This document shows positions 17,880-30,844 of a stretch of 64,000 bases of DNA, piece by piece. The notes beneath the pieces were generated by a model. The model was not told where the DNA came from. It searched no databases and was given only the letters and a program-made list of their open reading frames with translations. The position numbers and the translations under genes were made by a program. The stretch's first letter is position 1. Each line of letters opens with the position of its first letter. This DNA is from Paracidovorax wautersii (GTDB lineage: Bacteria > Pseudomonadota > Gammaproteobacteria > Burkholderiales > Burkholderiaceae_C): NCBI RefSeq assembly GCF_900113035.1, contig NZ_FONX01000003.1:280126-344125 (forward strand). Reading direction: 5' to 3'.

Positions 17880-17883
<4 letters not shown>
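17023..17883 (-). CDS. cheR: CheR-type methyltransferase
   Basis: 286 residues with the CheR layout: N-terminal helical domain (YHRYHYDFRGYAQASLKRRL, about 30-50), then an S-adenosylmethionine-binding Rossmann fold with IWVAGCSTGEEVYSLAI (about 118-134), ATDINATAL (about 152) and the NVLIYFD motif (about 238). It transfers methyl groups to glutamate side chains of sensory proteins. Start at 17883 (MMLMEREAAV) overlaps the stop of the hybrid kinase gene (ATGA), and its own stop overlaps the cheB GTG. There is no pentapeptide-receptor partner in the window. The arrangement kinase-CheR-CheB-kinase suggests a non-motility signalling cascade. Confidence 0.93.
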
Positions 17884-21359
<3,476 letters not shown>

Positions 21360-21526
21360 GTCTTCATCCACAAAGGGGGTCACGGGAGAGGTCGGTAAAA
21401 AGAATGGTGGCGGATGATAGGGTTGGGCCGCCCGCCCGCTTGTAGGCAAAGACCTGCAAACCGCCTCCCCCGGCCCCGGCGCGCGAATGCGGCAGCCGCC
21501 TGCCCGCCAGATGGTGCAGGGATTGT

Positions 21527-22375
21527 TTAGAAGGGCGCGGACGCGTCGTGATCGCCCAGGGCCTGCAGCCGCGCGCGCAGCGCGGCGTTCTCGGCCGTGA
21601 GGGCGGCCACGCGTTCGCGCAGGGCCTGCAGTTCGTCGGCCGGGGCGGCGGCACTGGCGCCGCCTTCGGGCGCTGCCGCGCTCTCGTCGGCAGCAGCGGT
21701 GGCGGCCGGCTTGCGCTTGGCTTCGCGCACGCGCTTGGCGGCCTGGCGCAGCTCGTCCTTGCCGGCGGTGGCTGCCGCCACCTGCTCTTCCTGCGGCAGC
21801 GTGGCCACGGCCGCCGCGGCGTTGATGGAGATCACGCCGGACTTCACCGCCTCCACCACCTCGGGCGCGGCCTGGCTGCGGATCTTCTCGATCATCACCA
21901 CCTGGTTGCTGCTGATGCGGGCCGCACGGGCGATGGCCTCTCGGCTGGCCAGCGATTCCTCGCCACCGGCGGCGGCGGGAGCCGCAGCGGGTGCGGCTTC
22001 GGCCGCCGGCGCATCGCCCTCGGCCGGGGCGGCTGCCGCTGCCCGCGCCTGGCGCGCCTGCACGATCTCCTTCTTGCGCAGGGCCAGCACGCCGCGCTGG
22101 AAATCCGACACGCTGCGCCGGCCCAGGTGCTGGTCGATCATCCAGAGGTGCACGTCTTCCATGGTCTGGAAGCGCGTGGCCTGCACCGTGTTGAACGGCA
22201 GGCCGTGCTTGGTGCAGATGCCGTAGCGGTTGTGGCCGTCGATCAGCAGGTCGCCCCAGAGCACCAGCGCATCGCGGCAGCCCTCGGCGAGGATGCTGCG
22301 CTCCAGCGCCTCGTGCTCCTGGGGGGTGAGCGGGTCGATGTAGGCCTTGAGTTCTTCGTTGACGACGATGTTCAT
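21527..22375 (-). CDS. ParB N-terminal-like domain protein with coiled-coil C-terminus
   Basis: 282 residues. The N-terminal ParB/Srx-like domain (about 1-75) shows IDPLTPQEHEALERSILAEG and LLIDGHNRYGI, the region that binds nucleotide in ParB. A linker rich in Ala and Pro (about 105-145) separates a helix-turn-helix-like part (SREAIARAARISSNQVVMIEKI, about 149-170) from a Lys/Arg-rich stretch and a terminal leucine-repeat coiled coil (LQALRERVAALTAENAALRARL). There is no ParA partner and no plasmid gene nearby. It could be a DNA-binding regulator rather than a partition factor. The gene is alone, divergent from the GGDEF gene. Confidence 0.8.
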   Translation of the reverse strand: MNIVVNEELKAYIDPLTPQEHEALERSILAEGCRDALVLWGDLLIDGHNRYGICTKHGLPFNTVQATRFQTMEDVHLWMIDQHLGRRSVSDFQRGVLALRKKEIVQARQARAAAAAPAEGDAPAAEAAPAAAPAAAGGEESLASREAIARAARISSNQVVMIEKIRSQAAPEVVEAVKSGVISINAAAAVATLPQEEQVAAATAGKDELRQAAKRVREAKRKPAATAAADESAAAPEGGASAAAPADELQALRERVAALTAENAALRARLQALGDHDASAPF

Positions 22376-22654
22376 GATGGGCGGTGGCCGGCGCTGCCCG
22401 GCGGCAAAGGGCGCGATTCTAGTGTCCCGGGTCGGAGCCGGTGGCTGGCAGCGCGCCACCAGGCGCATCGGCGAAGGCGCGGCCCGGGTGACGCCGTTCG
22501 CCGAACGCGCGGGGTATAGCCGGCGGGCGGGCCGGCGCCGTGGTGTATCTTGCGCACAACCCCGCGGAAACCACGCCACACCCTCACGCCCCAGGCAGCC
22601 CCGGTCATGGCATCGCGGCACAATGGGTCCGGCCACGAGACGTATTTCTGCCTC

Positions 22655-24058
22655 ATGCAACGCATTTCGACCCTGAACATCGTGGACATGCTGCTCGACG
22701 CCGTGTGCGTCGTCGAGCTGGACAGCACCATCGTCTTCGTGAGCGCTGCCTTCGAGCGCATCTTCGGCTATGCGCCGCCGGAGGTGGTCGGCAAGCGCAT
22801 GCTCGACATGGTGCACCCCGACGACCTGCCCGTGACCCAGACGCAGGCGCAGAACGTCAACGCCGGCGAGCTCCAGCTGCACTTCGAGAACCGCTACATC
22901 CGCAAGGACGGGCGCGTCGCCCACATCCGCTGGACGGCGCGCTGGATCGAGGAACACCAGGTGCGCCTGGCCGTGGCGCACGACATCACCGAGCGCAAGG
23001 CCACCGAGGCGCTGCAGGCGGCCATCTACGACATCTCGGAGGCGGCGCACGCCGAGCAGACGCTGGAGTCGCTGCTCGCGCGCATCCACCGGATCATCGG
23101 CCGGCTGCTGCCCGCCACCAATCTCTCCGTGGCGCTCTACGACGCCGCGGCGCAGACGCTGAGCTTCCCTTACTACGCCGACACGCACCACCCGGCCCCG
23201 CCGCCCCTGCCGCTGGCCCAGGCGCCGCTGTGCGCGGAGGTGATCCGCACCGGGGCCGCGCTGCTGCTCACGCCCGACACCCCGGCGGCGCTCAAGGCCC
23301 ACCTGCCCGTGCCGCAGCCGCATTCCTGGCTGGGCGTGCCGCTGCAGACCTCCAATGGCGCGCTGGGCGTCATCGGCGTGCTGGTGCTGCAGGGCTATTC
23401 CGACAAGGCGATCTATACCGCCAAGGACCAGGAGCTGCTGCAGTTCATTTCCACCCAGGTGACGGCCGCCATCGAGCGCAAGCAGATGCTCGAACGCCTG
23501 CGGCACATGGCGCAGTACGACCCGCTCACCCAGCTGCCCAACCGCCAGCTGTTCCTGGACCGCCTCAAGACCGCGCTGGCGCGGGCCCGGCGCGACCAGC
23601 AGCCGCTGTCGCTGCTGTTCATCGACCTGGACCGCTTCAAGGAGGTGAACGACACGCTGGGCCACGCCATGGGCGATTTGCTGCTGCAGGGCGTGGCGCA
23701 GCGCCTGCTGGAATGCGTGCGCGCCTCCGACACGGTGGCCCGGCTGGGTGGCGACGAGTTCGTGGTGCTGATCGAGGGCTGCCACCTGGCCGAGCATGCC
23801 GCCGGCACGGCCGAGAAGGTCCGGCTCGCCTTCGACCAGGCGTTCGATCTCGAAGGCAACCGCCTGCACATCCGGCCCAGCATCGGCATCGCGAGCTACC
23901 CGGACCACGGCGATGAGGAACACCGCCTGCTGGTGCATGCCGACGAGGCGATGTATGAGTCCAAGAAAAGCGGCGGCAACCGCGTGTCCGTGGCTTACGC
24001 CCCAGGGGCGCGCCCGCAGCCGGCCATCGCGCCACCCGCCAGCGCGGCCGGTCAGTAG
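22655..24058 (+). CDS. PAS-GAF-GGDEF diguanylate cyclase
   Basis: 467 residues. A PAS domain (about 5-120; VVELDSTIVFVSAAFERIFGYAP, ending DITERKATE) is followed by GAF (about 140-275) and GGDEF (about 305-455). The active site GGDEF is intact in RLGGDEFVVL (about 366). The I-site RASD lies five residues before it, so product inhibition by cyclic di-GMP is expected. No EAL domain or membrane span is present; it is a soluble sensor cyclase making c-di-GMP from two GTP. Start 22655 (MQRISTLNIVDML) begins right before the PAS fold; 22607 is an alternative. Its end overlaps the convergent pdeM gene by 7 bp. Confidence 0.9.
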   Translation: MQRISTLNIVDMLLDAVCVVELDSTIVFVSAAFERIFGYAPPEVVGKRMLDMVHPDDLPVTQTQAQNVNAGELQLHFENRYIRKDGRVAHIRWTARWIEEHQVRLAVAHDITERKATEALQAAIYDISEAAHAEQTLESLLARIHRIIGRLLPATNLSVALYDAAAQTLSFPYYADTHHPAPPPLPLAQAPLCAEVIRTGAALLLTPDTPAALKAHLPVPQPHSWLGVPLQTSNGALGVIGVLVLQGYSDKAIYTAKDQELLQFISTQVTAAIERKQMLERLRHMAQYDPLTQLPNRQLFLDRLKTALARARRDQQPLSLLFIDLDRFKEVNDTLGHAMGDLLLQGVAQRLLECVRASDTVARLGGDEFVVLIEGCHLAEHAAGTAEKVRLAFDQAFDLEGNRLHIRPSIGIASYPDHGDEEHRLLVHADEAMYESKKSGGNRVSVAYAPGARPQPAIAPPASAAGQ

Positions 24059-24759
24059 CCTGCCGGCACCGGCCAGACCCGCCCGCCGCCCACGGCGAAG
24101 AGGCGCCGCCCCGGCTCCGCAGCCAGCGCCGCGCTGCCGGTGAAGAGCCCGAAGGCCGGCAGCAGCGTGAGCCGCTCCGTCACCGCGAAGCACGGCAGCC
24201 GCACCGCATCGCGCCCCGGCCCGCGCAGCACGGTGGAGGGATGCACGTGGCCCGCCAGCACATGCTGGGTGGCATGTTGCTGCGGGTGGTGGCAGCCGGC
24301 GAAGGGGCCGGCGTGCCAGGGCTCGTCCACCACGGCGATGTCCAGGCTGGGTGGCGGGTCGCCCGCATGGCTGTCGTGGTTGCCGCGCACCAGCGCCATG
24401 GCGACGCCGGCATGCTGCGCGCGCCAGCCGGCCAGCGCGGCCAGCAGCGCGGGGTTCTGCGCCTCGGCCGCGTGCAGGAAGTCGCCCAGCACCGCCAGCC
24501 GCTGCGCCGCCAGGCCGTCCAGCAGGGCCGTCAGCCGCTGCAGGTTGCCTTGCGTCGTGCCGCCCGGCACGGGAATGCCGCGCGCGCGGAAGGTGGCGGC
24601 CTTGCCCAGATGCACGTCGGCCACGAACACGGTGCCGGCGGCGGGCCACCACAGGGCGCGCTCGGGCAGCAGGTGCACGGCTTCGCCCGCGATCTGCAGG
24701 GCATGGGCGCCGGCCAGCGGATCGGGCACGAAGGGCGCGGTTGCGGAGACGGAGGGCAT
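24052..24759 (-). CDS. pdeM: Ligase-associated metallophosphoesterase PdeM
   Basis: 235 residues with the calcineurin-like phosphoesterase pattern: VFVADVHLGKAATF (DxH, about 46), AVLGDFLHA (GDxxH, about 92), ALVRGNHDSH (GNHD, about 123) and VLAGHVHPS (GHxH, about 170). These metal ligands are complete. PdeM is known as the nuclease member of a conserved bacterial set with an Lhr-like helicase, an ATP-dependent DNA ligase and a beta-lactamase-fold exonuclease, all of which lie directly upstream on the same strand. The 42-bp gap to the helicase gene holds one end of the MITE, which may affect coupling. Confidence 0.92.
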   Translation of the reverse strand: MPSVSATAPFVPDPLAGAHALQIAGEAVHLLPERALWWPAAGTVFVADVHLGKAATFRARGIPVPGGTTQGNLQRLTALLDGLAAQRLAVLGDFLHAAEAQNPALLAALAGWRAQHAGVAMALVRGNHDSHAGDPPPSLDIAVVDEPWHAGPFAGCHHPQQHATQHVLAGHVHPSTVLRGPGRDAVRLPCFAVTERLTLLPAFGLFTGSAALAAEPGRRLFAVGGGRVWPVPAGY

Positions 24760-24785
24760 GCCGCCGATGGTAGCCAGGCGCTTCA

Positions 24786-24808
24786 GAACGTGTTCACGAT
24801 CTCACAGG
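24786..24808. repeat. Solo terminal repeat of the MITE
   Basis: 23 bases match the left terminal repeat of MITE copy B with one difference, then similarity stops. No second end is nearby. The helicase stop codon (24802-24804) lies inside it, so the last residues of the helicase are read from this sequence. It is probably a remnant of an internally deleted element. Confidence 0.7.
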
Positions 24809-27759
24809 CGCGGCAAGGGGCGCGAGGGCTTGCGCTCGCGGCGCGGCCGGCGCGGGCTGGCGTCGCCCTCGGGCGCATCGGCGCTGGTGAGCGAGAAGTC
24901 GAGCATGCGCCGCACCGAGGCGGCAGCGGCCTGCAGCGGGCCGGGCTCCACCGGCTCCACGGCCTCTGCAGCCTCTGGCGCGGCCGTTCCCGCCTTGCCC
25001 GCCGTGCGGCGCCTGCGGGGTCGCTCGGGCGGATCGGCGGGCACCACGTCCTGCACGCGCGGGGCGGCGGGTTCGCCCTCGCCGGCCGGCACGTCGGCCG
25101 CGCCGTCGAGCTGGGCGAGCATGCGGGCGATGCGGTCGGCCAGGTCTTCGTTGCTGAGCTTTTCGCGGAAGCGCTCCACCATCAGCGGAAAGGCGAAGGG
25201 GCTGGGCCGCACCAGCGCCCGCACTTCGAGCCGCTGCCCCTGCATGCGGCGCAGCGCGGCCAGCAGCTGGGCCACGTCCAGTTCCTGGCTCAGCACCTCT
25301 TCGTCGGCCTGGCGCAGCAGCAGGTTGGCCGCGTCGTACTGCCGGAAGACCTCGAAGAAGAGCTGCGACGAGGCCTGCAGCTGGCGGGCGCTGCGGCGCT
25401 CGCCCGGGTGGCTCTGGAAGATGAGGCCGGCCACGCGGGCGATCTCGCGGAAGCGCCGGCGCGCCATCTCGGTGGCGTTGAGGCTGGCCAGCACCTCGTG
25501 CAGCAGGGCGCGGCGGGCGGCGGCGCCCTCTTCCGCGTCGGCATCGGCATCTACCTCGGCCAGGGCGTTGGCCGTGTTGCGGATGGCCAGGGCCTCGTCG
25601 GCGCCCAGGCCGGCGGCGTCGTCTTCGGCCGGCGGCCCGGACGCCTCGGTGCGCAGCAGGCCGGGCAGCAGCGCGGCCCAGTCGCGCTCGGTGGCGCTGA
25701 GCAGTTCCAGGCCGTAGTCGTTCACGGCGATGGAAAAGGTGCCGGCCTGGCCCTGCGCGGCGCGCCAGGCGAACAGGCTGGCCAGTCCGGTGTGGGCGTG
25801 CCGGCCGGCGAAGGGGTAGAGAAAGAGGTGCCAGCCTTCGCGCGTGCGCAGGGTTTCCGCCAGCAGGGTGCCGGGCGTGGGCAGGGCCGACCAGCGCTGC
25901 TGCACCTCCAAGAGCGGGCGCACGCAGCGCAGTTCGGGCTCGCCGAAGTCGCCGGCCGCGGCGCGGGCCAGCTGGCGCACCACGAAGTCGGCCAGCACGG
26001 TGGACAGGGGCATGCGCGAGCCACCCCAGCGCGGCACGGTGGGCCGCCCGCGCGCGGCGCGGCGCACGTAGGCGGTCATGTCCTCGATCCTCACCAGCTC
26101 CAGCACGTTGCCCGCGAACACGAAGCAGTCGCCGGGCGAGAGGCGCGAGAGGAAGCTCTCTTCCATGCTGCCCAGCCGGGCGCCGTGCAGCACCTGCACG
26201 CTCATGCTGGCGTCGCTCACGATGGTGCCGATGTTGGCGCGGTGGCGGCGCGCGAGGCGCGGGCTGGGCATGCGCCAGACGCCGTCATCGCCCGGCGCCA
26301 CGCGCTGGTAGTCGGGATAGACGGCGAGCGAGGGGCCGCCCCGGTGGACGAAGTCCAGGCACCACTGCCAGACCTCGCGCGGCAGGTCGCGGTAGGCGGC
26401 CGTGCGGCGCACTTCGGCGTAGAGCGCCTCGGGCTCGAAGCCGCCGCCCAGGGCCACGGTGACCAGGTGCTGCACCAGCACATCGACCGGGCGGCGCGGG
26501 CTGGCGCGCATCTCGACCTGGCCGGCGCGCACGGCGGCGCGGGCGGCGGCGGCCTCCACCAGCTCCAGGCTGTGGGTGGGCACCAGGGTGATGCGCGAGG
26601 GCCGCCCAGGCGCATGGCCCGATCGTCCGGCGCGCTGCAGGAGGCGCGCCACGCCCTTGGCCGAGCCGATCTGCAGCACGCGCTCCACGGGCAGGAAGTC
26701 CACGCCCAGGTCCAGGCTGCTGGTGCAGACCACGGCGCGCAGGCGGCCGGCCTTGAGGCCCGCCTCCACCCATTCGCGCACCGCCCGGTCCAGCGAGCCG
26801 TGGTGGATGGCCAGCTCGCCCGCCCAGTCGGGCCGCGCATCGAGGATGGCCTTGTACCAGAGCTCGGCCTGCGAGCGCACGTTGACGAAGACCAGGGTGG
26901 TGCCCGACGAAGCCAGCTCACGCACCACGGCCGGCAGCATGGCCAGGCCCAGGTGGCCGGCCCACGAAAAGCGCTCGGGATGGTCGGGCAGCAGCGTGTC
27001 CACCACCAGGCGCTTGTCCACCTGGCCCTGCACCAGCACGCCCGGGGGCCGGCCGGCCTCGGGCTCGCCCAGCAGGGCCTGCATCGCCTCGGGCAGGTTG
27101 CCGAGCGTGGCCGACATGCCCCAGACGCGCAGCGCAGGGTTCCAGCCGCGCAGCCGGGCGATGGCCAGCTGCACCTGCACGCCGCGCTTGTTGCCCAGCA
27201 GTTCGTGCCATTCGTCGGCCACCACCAGCTGCACGGTGGCCAGCGTCTCGCGCGCATCGGCGCGGGCCAGCAGCAGCGACAGGCTCTCGGGCGTGGTCAC
27301 CAGCACGGTGGGCAGGCGGCGCTGCTGGGCGCTGCGCTCGCCGCTGGTGGTGTCGCCGGTGCGGGCGCCGGCCGTCCAGCGGGCCAGCACGGGGTGGTCG
27401 GGCGCGAGCGCATCCAGCGGGGTCTGCAGGGCGCGCAGGGTGTCGGCGGCCAGGGCGCGCATGGGGGTGAGCCAGAGCACGGTGAGCGGCGCGGGCGTGG
27501 GCTTGCGCGCTTTCGCTATGCTTTCAATAGCTACATGCGCAGAATCCGCCTGCGCTGCGGCCCGTTTTCGTGCAGGTTTCGCATCGGCGAAGGCCTGCAG
27601 CGCACCGAGCCAGACGGCATAGGTCTTGCCCGCGCCGGTGGTGGCGTGCAGCAGTCCGCTCTGCCCGGCGGCGATGGCGCGCCAGACCTCGCGCTGGAAG
27701 GCGAAGGGCTTCCAGCCGCGTTCGGCGAACCAGCGGGAGACGAGCTGCCTGGCGGTCAT
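24802..27759 (-). CDS. Ligase-associated DNA damage response DEXH-box helicase (Lhr-core type)
   Basis: 985 residues. Superfamily 2 motifs are complete: Walker [12 protein letters not shown] (about 38-48), [13 protein letters not shown] (about 98), DEWH box [26 protein letters not shown] and [11 protein letters not shown] winged-helix and Lhr-core region follow, with a C-terminal low-complexity tail (about 900-985) that appears lineage-specific. Known family role: 3'-to-5' ATP-dependent DNA/RNA-DNA unwinding linked to repair. Residues about 57-93, between motifs I and Ia, form an unusual spacer whose VAIESIA is encoded by the hairpin repeat at 27515-27531. The C-terminus ends inside a MITE remnant. 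It is 83 bp after the ligase gene. Confidence 0.94.
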   Translation of the reverse strand: MTARQLVSRWFAERGWKPFAFQREVWRAIAAGQSGLLHATTGAGKTYAVWLGALQAFADAKPARKRAAAQADSAHVAIESIAKARKPTPAPLTVLWLTPMRALAADTLRALQTPLDALAPDHPVLARWTAGARTGDTTSGERSAQQRRLPTVLVTTPESLSLLLARADARETLATVQLVVADEWHELLGNKRGVQVQLAIARLRGWNPALRVWGMSATLGNLPEAMQALLGEPEAGRPPGVLVQGQVDKRLVVDTLLPDHPERFSWAGHLGLAMLPAVVRELASSGTTLVFVNVRSQAELWYKAILDARPDWAGELAIHHGSLDRAVREWVEAGLKAGRLRAVVCTSSLDLGVDFLPVERVLQIGSAKGVARLLQRAGRSGHAPGRPSRITLVPTHSLELVEAAAARAAVRAGQVEMRASPRRPVDVLVQHLVTVALGGGFEPEALYAEVRRTAAYRDLPREVWQWCLDFVHRGGPSLAVYPDYQRVAPGDDGVWRMPSPRLARRHRANIGTIVSDASMSVQVLHGARLGSMEESFLSRLSPGDCFVFAGNVLELVRIEDMTAYVRRAARGRPTVPRWGGSRMPLSTVLADFVVRQLARAAAGDFGEPELRCVRPLLEVQQRWSALPTPGTLLAETLRTREGWHLFLYPFAGRHAHTGLASLFAWRAAQGQAGTFSIAVNDYGLELLSATERDWAALLPGLLRTEASGPPAEDDAAGLGADEALAIRNTANALAEVDADADAEEGAAARRALLHEVLASLNATEMARRRFREIARVAGLIFQSHPGERRSARQLQASSQLFFEVFRQYDAANLLLRQADEEVLSQELDVAQLLAALRRMQGQRLEVRALVRPSPFAFPLMVERFREKLSNEDLADRIARMLAQLDGAADVPAGEGEPAAPRVQDVVPADPPERPRRRRTAGKAGTAAPEAAEAVEPVEPGPLQAAAASVRRMLDFSLTSADAPEGDASPRRPRRERKPSRPLPRL
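27515..27531. repeat. Mini-palindrome repeat GCTAT-N7-ATAGC inside the helicase gene
   Basis: In-frame copy of the dispersed 17-mer within coding sequence. On the reverse strand it encodes VAIESIA in a poorly conserved linker between helicase motifs I and Ia. The internal seven bases equal those of the intergenic copy at 13221-13237. Confidence 0.65.
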
Positions 27760-27817
27760 GGCCTGCGATTATGGGCGCCGAATGCGCCTGCAGCCCTTGG
27801 AAATCAGGCTCAGGCAG

Positions 27818-27834
27818 CTATCAATACAAGAGCA
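27818..27834. repeat. Mini-palindrome repeat copy between ligase and helicase genes
   Basis: GCTAT-N7-AGAGC, one mismatch from the family pattern. It lies within the 83-bp gap (27760-27842) that separates the ligase stop from the helicase start on the reverse strand, the longest gap in this operon. Confidence 0.5.
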
Positions 27835-27842
27835 AACCGCTG

Positions 27843-29546
27843 TCATCGATCGGCCTGTGGCAGCAGCGCGGACAGGGTCTGCAGGGAATCGGCCTCGGCC
27901 ACGGGCTTGTCCTCGCGCCAGCGCAGCATGCGCGGAAAGCGCACGGCGATGCCGCTCTTGTGGCGCGCGCTGTGGGCGATGCCCTCGAAGCCCAGCTCGA
28001 ACACCAGCGTGGGCCGCACGCTGCGCACGGGGCCGAAGGTCTCCACGGTGGTCTTGCGGATGATGGCGTCCACCCGCGCCATCTCGGCATCGGTCAGGCC
28101 CGAATAGGCCTTGGCGAAGGGCACGAGCTGGCGGCCGGGCGCCTCGGGCGGGCCGTCCCAGACGGCGAAGGTGTAGTCGCTGTAGAGGCTGGCGCGCCGG
28201 CCGTGGCCGCGCTGGGCATAGATCAGCACGGCATCGACCGAGAGCGGGTCGATCTTCCACTTCCACCAGACACCCACGTCCTTGGTGCGGCCCACGCCGT
28301 ACTGCGCGCTGCGGGCCTTGAGCATCATGCCCTCCACGCCCAGGGCGCGGGCGCCCTCGCGCTGCTCGGCCAGCTGCTGCCAGGTGCCGCCCTGCAGCCG
28401 CGGGCTGGCGACCAGGGCCGGGTGCGGGTGGCGGGCGACGAGGGCTTCCAGCCGGGCGCGGCGCTCGTGCTGCGGCAGGGCACGCAGGTCTTGCCCGCCC
28501 TCTTCCAGCAGGTCGTAGGCCAGCAGCACCACGGGCAGATCGCGCAGCAGCCGGGGGCCCAGGGTCTTGCGGCCGATGCGCTTTTGCAGGTCGGCGAAGG
28601 GGCGCACGCGGGCCGGCGCGTCGCCCTCTGCGGCGCGCCAGACGACGATCTCGCCGTCCAGCACCGTGCCGGGCGGCAGCGCGTCGCCCAGGGCCTGGAG
28701 TTCGGGAAAGCGGTCGCTCACCAGTTCTTCGCCGCGCGACCAGAGCCAGGTGCCCTGGGCCGATCCGTCGGCCGCGGCACGGCGCACCAGCTGGGCGCGG
28801 ATGCCGTCCCACTTCCATTCCACCAGCCAGTCGGCGGGCGGGCCCAGCGCGGCGTCGAACTGCTCCACCGGCAGCTGCAGCGGGTGGGCCAGGAAGAAGG
28901 GGTACGGATGGCCGCGCAGCTCGCCGTCGGCCGCGCCGTCGGTGCCGTCGTCGGCCGTGGCCGCCACCAGCCGCAGGTAATCGTCGGCCGTAGGCCGGGC
29001 GCCGATGTGGGTGTAGCCCATGAGGCGCTGGGCGATGCGCTTGGCATCGACGCCGCTCACCGCCGCCAGCGCCTGCGTGACCTGCAGCCGCGACACGCCC
29101 ACGCGGAAGGCGCCGGTGATGAGCTTGAAATACACCAGCCGCTCATCGGGCGCGAGCGCCACCCACTGGCTTCGCAGCAGCGGCTGCAGCGCCTCGGGCG
29201 GCTGGCCGCGCAGGGGCAGCAGGTGCTGCTCCATCCAGTCGGCCAGGCCCAGCGCGTGGGTCTGCGCGGGCGGGGGCAGCAGCAGGGCGATGGTTTCGGC
29301 CAGGTCGCCCACGGCGTCGTAGCTTTCGTCGAACAGCCATTCGGGCAGGCCCGCCGCCTCGCGGGCGAAGGTGCGCAGCAGCTTGGTGGGCACCAGCTGG
29401 CGCGGCTTGCCGCCGGCCAGGAAATACACGGCCCAGGCCGCATCGCCCGGCGCGGCGGCACGCAGATAGGCCTGCAGCGCGGCCTGCTTGGCGAGGCTGG
29501 AGGTGCTGGCATCCAGCGCGTGGTAGAGCGCGGCGAAGTCCTTCAT
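27843..29546 (-). CDS. ATP-dependent DNA ligase of the Lhr-associated repair set
   Basis: 567 residues. An N-terminal helical DNA-binding domain (1-200) is followed by the nucleotidyltransferase core with active-site lysine in EWKWDGIRAQL (near 245), VLDGEIVVW (near 305), motif IIIa-like LLAYDLLEEGG, GVEGMMLKARSAQY (near 415) and KWKIDPLSVDAVL, then an OB-fold. It seals nicks using ATP through an enzyme-AMP intermediate; replication in bacteria normally uses the NAD ligase, so this one serves repair. Start 29546 overlaps the exonuclease stop (ATGA), showing coupled translation with the nuclease partner. Confidence 0.95.
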   Translation of the reverse strand: MKDFAALYHALDASTSSLAKQAALQAYLRAAAPGDAAWAVYFLAGGKPRQLVPTKLLRTFAREAAGLPEWLFDESYDAVGDLAETIALLLPPPAQTHALGLADWMEQHLLPLRGQPPEALQPLLRSQWVALAPDERLVYFKLITGAFRVGVSRLQVTQALAAVSGVDAKRIAQRLMGYTHIGARPTADDYLRLVAATADDGTDGAADGELRGHPYPFFLAHPLQLPVEQFDAALGPPADWLVEWKWDGIRAQLVRRAAADGSAQGTWLWSRGEELVSDRFPELQALGDALPPGTVLDGEIVVWRAAEGDAPARVRPFADLQKRIGRKTLGPRLLRDLPVVLLAYDLLEEGGQDLRALPQHERRARLEALVARHPHPALVASPRLQGGTWQQLAEQREGARALGVEGMMLKARSAQYGVGRTKDVGVWWKWKIDPLSVDAVLIYAQRGHGRRASLYSDYTFAVWDGPPEAPGRQLVPFAKAYSGLTDAEMARVDAIIRKTTVETFGPVRSVRPTLVFELGFEGIAHSARHKSGIAVRFPRMLRWREDKPVAEADSLQTLSALLPQADR

Positions 29547-30652
29547 GGGCCGGGCGGCTCCGGCTCGGGTGTGGCGGCTTCCGGCGCGGCCTCGGCCGCT
29601 GCGGCGGGCTGCTCGTCCTCGTCGCCGTATTCGGTGTGGAAGGACTGCGCATCCAGCCCCTGCTCGCGCAGCCAGCGCACCAGGATGGAGACGCTGCCGT
29701 GGGTGACGAAGACGCGCTCGGCCCCCGTGGCGCCGATGGCCGACTGCAGGCCCGGCCAGTCGGCATGGTCGGACATGACGAAGCCCCGGTCCACCCCACG
29801 CCGCCGCCGCGTGCCGCGCAGCTGCATCCAGCCGCTGGCGAAGGCGTCGGAATGGCGGGCGAAGCGGCGCATCCACGGCGTGCCCTGGGCCGAGGGCGGT
29901 GCCAGCACCAGCGCCGTCTTCAGAAGCTGGGGCGTGACCTCGGGATCGGTGGCGCGCAGCGTGGGCGGCAGATCGACGCCGGCCGCGCGATAGACGGCAT
30001 TGAGCGGCTCCACCGCGCCGTGGACCACGATGGGGCCGATGCTGCGGTCCACCCCGTGCAGGATGCGCTGGGCCTTGCCGAAGGCATAGCAGAAGAGCAC
30101 CGAGGGGCGCCCCTCCTGCGCGTTGGCGCGCCACCAGGCGTCGATGCCGGCGAACAGCTCGGCCTGCGTGGGCCAGCGGTAGATGGGCAGGCCGAAGGTG
30201 GATTCGGTGATGAAGGTGTCGCAGCGCACGGGCTCGAAGGGGGTGCAGGTGCCGTCGTCCTGGGTCTTGTAGTCGCCCGAGGCGACCCACACGCGGCCCG
30301 CATGCTCCAGCCGCACCTGGGCCGAGCCCAGCACGTGGCCGGCCGGATGCAGCGAGAGCTTCACTCCGTGGTGCTCGATCGCCTCGCCGTAGGCCAGCGT
30401 CTGCAGGTCGATGCCCGCGCCCAGCCGCTGGCGCAGCGTGCCGGCGCTGTCGGTATGCGCCAGGTAATGGGCGTGGCCCATGCGGGCATGGTCGGAATGG
30501 CCGTGCGTGATGACCGCGCGTTCCACCGGCCGCCAAGGGTCGATGTAGAAGTCGCCGGCCGGGCAATACAGGCCCTGCGGCCGGGCGACGACGAGGTCGC
30601 CGGCGGACTCGCTGCCGGGCTGCTGCGGAGGGCTCAGCGCGGCAGGCGGCAT
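29543..30652 (-). CDS. Ligase-associated DNA damage response exonuclease (metallo-beta-lactamase fold)
   Basis: 369 residues of the CPSF/SNM1-like nuclease family. The metal-binding motif HGHSDHA lies near residue 50, followed by HPAGHVLGSAQV (near 103), ASGDYKTQDDG (near 124) and VMSDHADWPGL (near 295); the beta-CASP segment lies between. It probably trims DNA ends before ligation. It is the first gene of the exonuclease-ligase-helicase-pdeM operon, with its promoter in 30653-30844. The C-terminal 30 residues are a Glu/Pro/Ala tail without function. Start 30652 is preferred although its first 20 residues are variable. Confidence 0.93.
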   Translation of the reverse strand: MPPAALSPPQQPGSESAGDLVVARPQGLYCPAGDFYIDPWRPVERAVITHGHSDHARMGHAHYLAHTDSAGTLRQRLGAGIDLQTLAYGEAIEHHGVKLSLHPAGHVLGSAQVRLEHAGRVWVASGDYKTQDDGTCTPFEPVRCDTFITESTFGLPIYRWPTQAELFAGIDAWWRANAQEGRPSVLFCYAFGKAQRILHGVDRSIGPIVVHGAVEPLNAVYRAAGVDLPPTLRATDPEVTPQLLKTALVLAPPSAQGTPWMRRFARHSDAFASGWMQLRGTRRRRGVDRGFVMSDHADWPGLQSAIGATGAERVFVTHGSVSILVRWLREQGLDAQSFHTEYGDEDEQPAAAAEAAPEAATPEPEPPGP

Positions 30653-30777
30653 GGAGTCACGAAAAGGGAGCAGCGCTCCGACGCACCCTGCCTGACCCCA
30701 CGACCCAATGCCGTGTACGTAGTGAACGGTGCCTTCTGCGCTTGCATGGGGAGATTCTGGCCGGGCCCGCTGGGGCA

Positions 30778-30798
30778 GTGCGGCGGGCGCCGCCGCAC
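30778..30798. terminator. GC-rich hairpin downstream of the sucrose operon
   Basis: A perfect 9-bp stem GTGCGGCGG / CCGCCGCAC with a 3-nt loop, 47 bp after the fructokinase stop on the reverse strand. No T run follows, so it may be only a weak or Rho-assisted terminator. The rest of 30653-30844 holds no recognised gene. Confidence 0.35.
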
Positions 30799-30844
30799 GG
30801 TGATGTCAGCCGCCGCCTACGGGTGGGATGCGGTGCGCCGGCAG

